Shown here one piece after another: positions 60,487 through 64,000 of a DNA stretch of 64,000 nt. Numbering within the stretch: position 1 is the first letter of the stretch; every line of letters begins with the position of its first letter. Under the pieces are notes generated by a model. That model did not search any database and had not been told where the DNA came from. It was given only the letters and a program-made list of their open reading frames with translations. Location: positions 198,501-262,500 of the forward strand of contig OY755197.1 in NCBI GenBank assembly GCA_963576735.1, written 5' to 3'. Source of the stretch: Bedellia somnulentella. Lineage: Eukaryota > Arthropoda > Insecta > Lepidoptera > Bedelliidae. The position numbers and the translations under genes are program-made.

Positions 60487-60874
60487 AACATAACATAATA
60501 TAAACGTTCACGCCGAATATCCCCGAAGGGGTTGGCAGAGGTACTAATACTTCTGAACATCACGTGACTTTGTCACCTGGTGTTCAGAGTACCCACGTTT
60601 TGCATGGACAGTGTACTCACGTCATAGGGGGCAGGCCTATCGCCGTTTTGTTCGAATACACTGTCACATGACTAAGTACAACTCAGCCATGTGGGTTTCC
60701 TCAAGATGTTTTCCCTCACCGTTAACAACCATGATAAATTAACCACACATATGTTTTTAGAAAAGACAAATTGGTGTAGGCCCGACCCAGGATTTGAACA
60801 CTAGCCGTTTGCACGATAACCGAGTGTTCTACCCACTGGGCTATTACGGTATTCTTATATTGTATTGTATGTAT
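60487..60874 (-). repeat. Full-length SINE (TTATG-tail family), 13-bp TSD
   Basis: Reverse orientation. Flanked by TTCTTTTATAGAT at 60474-60486 and 60875-60887. Includes CCCGAAGGGG, the core, and the tRNA-like head GCCCAGTGGGTAGAACAC (read on the minus strand). Confidence 0.9.
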
Positions 60875-61309
60875 TTCTTTTATAGATCTCAAGATATAGT
60901 TGCTAGATGTATTTTAATTCTTCTTTCAAATACTTTGGCTACAAAGAATTATCTTTTTATTTTGAAAGAAATTTTCGTTATTCATTTTATATTTATATTG
61001 ACATAAACACTTTTTGGCTGCGTACTGATCAGGGGTGCCCATTGGCAGTTTAAGAAAGCAAGTAGATAGACTAGCTAGTCGACCTGTTTGGTATAATTTT
61101 ATTTTTTATCATCCTATATGTGATAAACAAAATACGTATTTTGACTTCTGTTTTTATTCTAGTTTTAGTAGTAAATGAGAGTTTTTAAATACTTTGAAAT
61201 TTAATGGGAAATGGACTTTCACCAATCCTTTCATTGTAATAATTTCATTGTTTGCAATAATTTATTGAAACAAATACATGTTATCATTTGCAACTAGAAC
61301 GCTAAACGT
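60875..61309. other. Non-coding stretch
   Basis: AT-rich; no recognised gene or repeat. Confidence 0.4.
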
Positions 61310-61740
61310 CTACATGGTTTTCTTAAATCTTGAGGATGTAACATTGAAATATAATAATTTATGGTTAAAAGAACTTACCTAAGTGATTTTCTACCATAAT
61401 TTTATTATATGAAATGTTTCATCCGAAGAGATTTAATACCCACCCTAACCCGTAGAAAGGTAAACTTATCTAACCCCTCAGTTGCAAATTCACAGCTTCG
61501 ATATCTTTAAAATAAATTAAGGACCGAGAAGAGGAACGAGAGCGGAGCACGAGAGACCGAATTTTGAACGAAACAATTATGAAAATCACAATTCTTCACT
61601 CTAAAATGGTGTGACCATGCAGTGTATCCTGAATCGGACTACATGGTTTTCTTAAATCTCTTCGGATGTAACATTTCATATAATTATGGTAGAAATTCAC
61701 TTAGGTAAGTTCTTTTCACCATAAATTATACGTTAGAGAA
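61310..61740. repeat. Inverted-repeat region resembling DIRS termini (second family)
   Basis: CTACATGGTTTTCTTAAATC occurs at about 61311 and 61638, and the segments AAGAACTTACCTAAGTGA (61369) and TCACTTAGGTAAGTTCTT (61697) are reverse complements. The layout of ACATG..., CTTACCT... and GAAGAGATT... is like that at 39560-40040, although the sequence differs. Possibly the end of another DIRS element. Confidence 0.5.
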
Positions 61741-62002
61741 AACTACAGGAAAAGGTATAATTGTGTAAAAAAAACCTTTTATTTTAAAAGCCGCATTTAT
61801 ATTTATGCTACCCTGGTACGGTCTACAAACTGGTCTCAGCGCAAAATAGAGCAATAACGGTCTCCCCGGGGCAAGTGAGTGAAACCCCGGGTGAATCTTC
61901 GCTCATCGTAAAATGGTATAAAATAGAAACGATGAGCGAATAGGGCCGCTCCCCAGGGGCTATCGCTGGGGCACGTCTGGAGCTGGGGCTGGACGTGGCA
62001 GC

Positions 62003-64000
62003 ATGCGGTCCCCCAGCCGCCGCAGACCGGCCCGACCACCTGGCCGGTCTGCGCGACCACCTCAGCCACCAGATGGCTTGGCATCGGTTGGGACTGAGGC
62101 AACTCAGTCCCAGCAATCGGTGCCCGCCGCTAGTGGAACAAGGCGCCGCATGGCATGGACGGTCGAAATGAATAGGAATGCCATGCGGGCTTATCTTAGG
62201 GCCTCGGGTTAAGAACTGGACGGACGGGTTATCAGGCAGCAATGTACCGCAAATTTCTGCGGCTGGAGCTCAATTTGACCGTCACAGAACAAAACCTGGC
62301 GGATCGAGTTCGGTACATACAGCGCTCAGAACTTTTTAGCACTACCGAACTCGAACAATTGCGACGCGAGGCTGTTCCCCGCTAGACGAAGAGCCACCTT
62401 TGCAGGTTCTACCTCCAGTCCCTGAACGGGAAGTACGGAGGGAGCCAATTGCTAACCTGCCGGATGTGAGTGGTGCGGAAAGCGATTGGGGAACAGTCTC
62501 CCTGGATTTGGATTTGGTGAGGAGCGCACTCGAAGAGACGATCCTGGAATATCGCCAAGTGCCTCTCGAAAGGAGGCCAAGGCTGCCCCGAGTTCCTCTC
62601 AGCATCAAGGTTCGGGATGTCGTTGAGGCCGTCAATAACATGCTGCCCTCATTTTTAGAGAGCAGCATGGACCTTTGGGATACGGATTCAATTCTCTTTG
62701 GCGCCGCAATGACAGTTTGTCAATTTGTCGGCGTCAGGATGCCGCCAACAAGAGCTGGTGGCTCCCGCCAGGCTGGCAGTACTAGTCCCAGGACTAGAAC
62801 TAGACCAGGCTGGATGAGGCGGATTGAAAGCCGTATCACAAGGGCCAGGGTCCTCATCGGCAAACTGACCAGCTTCAGATCAGGCAACAATAGGCCGAGG
62901 GTGGTGCGCTTCGTCAGGGAGGCATTCCCTGGTGAGAATGTCTTTGACAACTCACCGGAGTTTGCCTGTAGACTGGTGGAGCGCATCGATGATCTGAAGC
63001 AGAAGATCGCTGCTTGGGGTAAGCGAATTAGGCGATATTCTGAAAGGGTAAAGAGGTACCAACAGAATCGTCTCTTCATGAGTGACCAGAAGAAGTTGTA
63101 CAGAACTTTGGAGCGTCCCGATGTGGTTTCGACGGGTCAGCGACCGGAAAAAGCCGACGTAGTTGCCTTTTGGCGTGGGCTTTGGTCGCTGCCTGTTGAT
63201 CACGAAGAGGGCCGATGGTTCGAGGCGGTCGAGGGAGCGTGCGAGCCCATAGCGCCCATGAACCCCGTCAACATATCCGAGGAGGATGTGGTGGCTGCGA
63301 TCCGTAAGGCTCCGAACTGGAAAAGTCCGGGGCCGGACGGATTGCACCATTACTGGTTGAAGGGGTTCACGCGCTGTCACGCTACTCTCGCCCGTCAGTT
63401 CCAAAGCGCCCTCGAGAGTGGGACGCTACAGAACTTCTTAACTACTGGGGTCACTCATTTAGCTCCAAAGAGCGATGCTACCCCGGATCCATCACAATAC
63501 CGCCCCATTACTTGTCTTTGTACAATTTACAAGACTTTGACATCCGTTCTGAGCTCCAAGATTACTCAACACATTGTTGATAACATTGTGATCTCTGGAG
63601 CTCAGAACGGATGTAGGGGCGGTAGTCGCGGTAGCAAGGAGCTGCTCCTCATCGATGCGGTCGTAGGCCAACTGGTCAAACGCAACCGTCGTAACTTCTC
63701 CGCTGGCTGGATAGACTACAGGAAGGCGTTCGATTTGGTACCTCATACATGGCTTATGAGGGTCCTCGAGCTGTACAAAATTGATAGTACAGTTCGACAC
63801 TTTCTCGGGCAGTGTATGGGGTGATGGAGAACGATCCTGAGTTTAGGCGGTCAGCGGATGACGGACGCGGATTGCCTGAGTCCAGTTTGGTTTTGCTTGG
63901 CCCTGAATCCTCTAAGTACACTCTTGGAGAATTCGAGGACAGGCTTTTAGTTCGGAGCTGAAGCTTTACGCCCCCACGGCTGACAGATTGGCGGAGCTAC
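62003..64000 (+). pseudogene. R4/Dong-like LINE, N-terminal region and start of RT, runs off the window
   Basis: The first part (about 62003-62210) is basic/proline-rich and ends RMAWTVEMNRNAMRAYLRAS; a stop at 62211-62213 and frame changes follow before 62400. The main frame, 62400-63824, has KAPNWKSPGPDGLHHYWLKG, QYRPITCLCTIYKTLTSVL, GAQNGCRGGSRGSKELLLID and FSAGWIDYRKAFDLVPHTWL (catalytic Asp). After 63824 a shifted frame gives CLSPVWFCLALNPLSTLLE. The WIDYRKAF and NGC..GS..KE motifs are those of the R2/R4 group. The YADD-type motif and endonuclease would lie beyond 64000. The GC content is higher than in the neighbours. Confidence 0.8.

Noticed and set aside
62342..63800. Minus-strand ORFs opposite the R4-like LINE
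   Set aside because: Shadow frames of a GC-rich coding region on the plus strand.

Overview
This window looks like a gene-poor, repeat-rich stretch of an insect nuclear genome, most likely a moth or butterfly. The evidence is AT-rich sequence, spliceosomal introns, and a mix of CR1/Jockey-type LINEs whose ORF1 carries a PHD finger and a baculovirus FP-like domain, several tRNA-derived SINEs, a Helitron-like element, DIRS, BEL/Pao, P-like and piggyBac elements. The lineage is inferred from repeat content; no host marker gene is present. Nearly every coding stretch belongs to a mobile element or an integrated virus-like element.

The centre (12.4-40.0 kb) is a nested stack that can be resolved to the base. 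A DIRS retroelement (12403-40040) interrupts an open reading frame (12379-12402 plus 40041-40271). A Polinton/adintovirus-like element (13898-36243) sits inside the DIRS gag gene, with a perfect 6-bp target duplication (GACGGC). A BEL/Pao LTR element (21789-27341) sits inside the Polinton DNA polymerase gene, with a 5-bp duplication (CCATA) and apparently identical LTRs. A SINE (22817-23188) sits in the BEL leader.

The Polinton carries on the plus strand a spliced accessory gene (16964-18052), a protein-primed-type DNA polymerase B (18781-27851, broken) and a second spliced accessory gene ending in a SUMO-interaction-like motif (28413-28848). A compact minus-strand block (36046-29202) encodes a packaging ATPase, a DUF8207-like protein (frameshifted), a fibre-like coiled-coil protein, an rve integrase with chromodomain, a phospholipase A2-type minor capsid protein, an adenain-like protease, a penton-like protein, a 48-aa basic peptide and a double-jelly-roll-like major capsid protein. 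Several neighbours overlap by the four bases ATGA. Its two ends share a 52-bp direct repeat on top of the inverted repeat, and the right end folds as a hairpin.

Left flank (1-12.4 kb): an ISL2EU-type transposase split by about 4.3 kb of later insertions (a rearranged LINE and tRNA-like tandem units), a P-like element with THAP exons and 8-bp TSD that holds a SINE which holds a piggyBac deletion derivative, and a LINE interrupted by an 813-bp miniature LTR element. Right flank (40-64 kb): a decayed LINE, a 253-bp MITE, a 4160-bp Sola-like DNA transposon (43740-47899), two nearly complete LINEs with PHD/FP ORF1 (47.9-52.2 and 55.0-59.7 kb), a Helitron-like element with an internal tandem duplication, a DIRS-type terminal remnant near 61.5 kb, and an R4/Dong-like LINE running off the right edge. 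I found no confident intact host gene.
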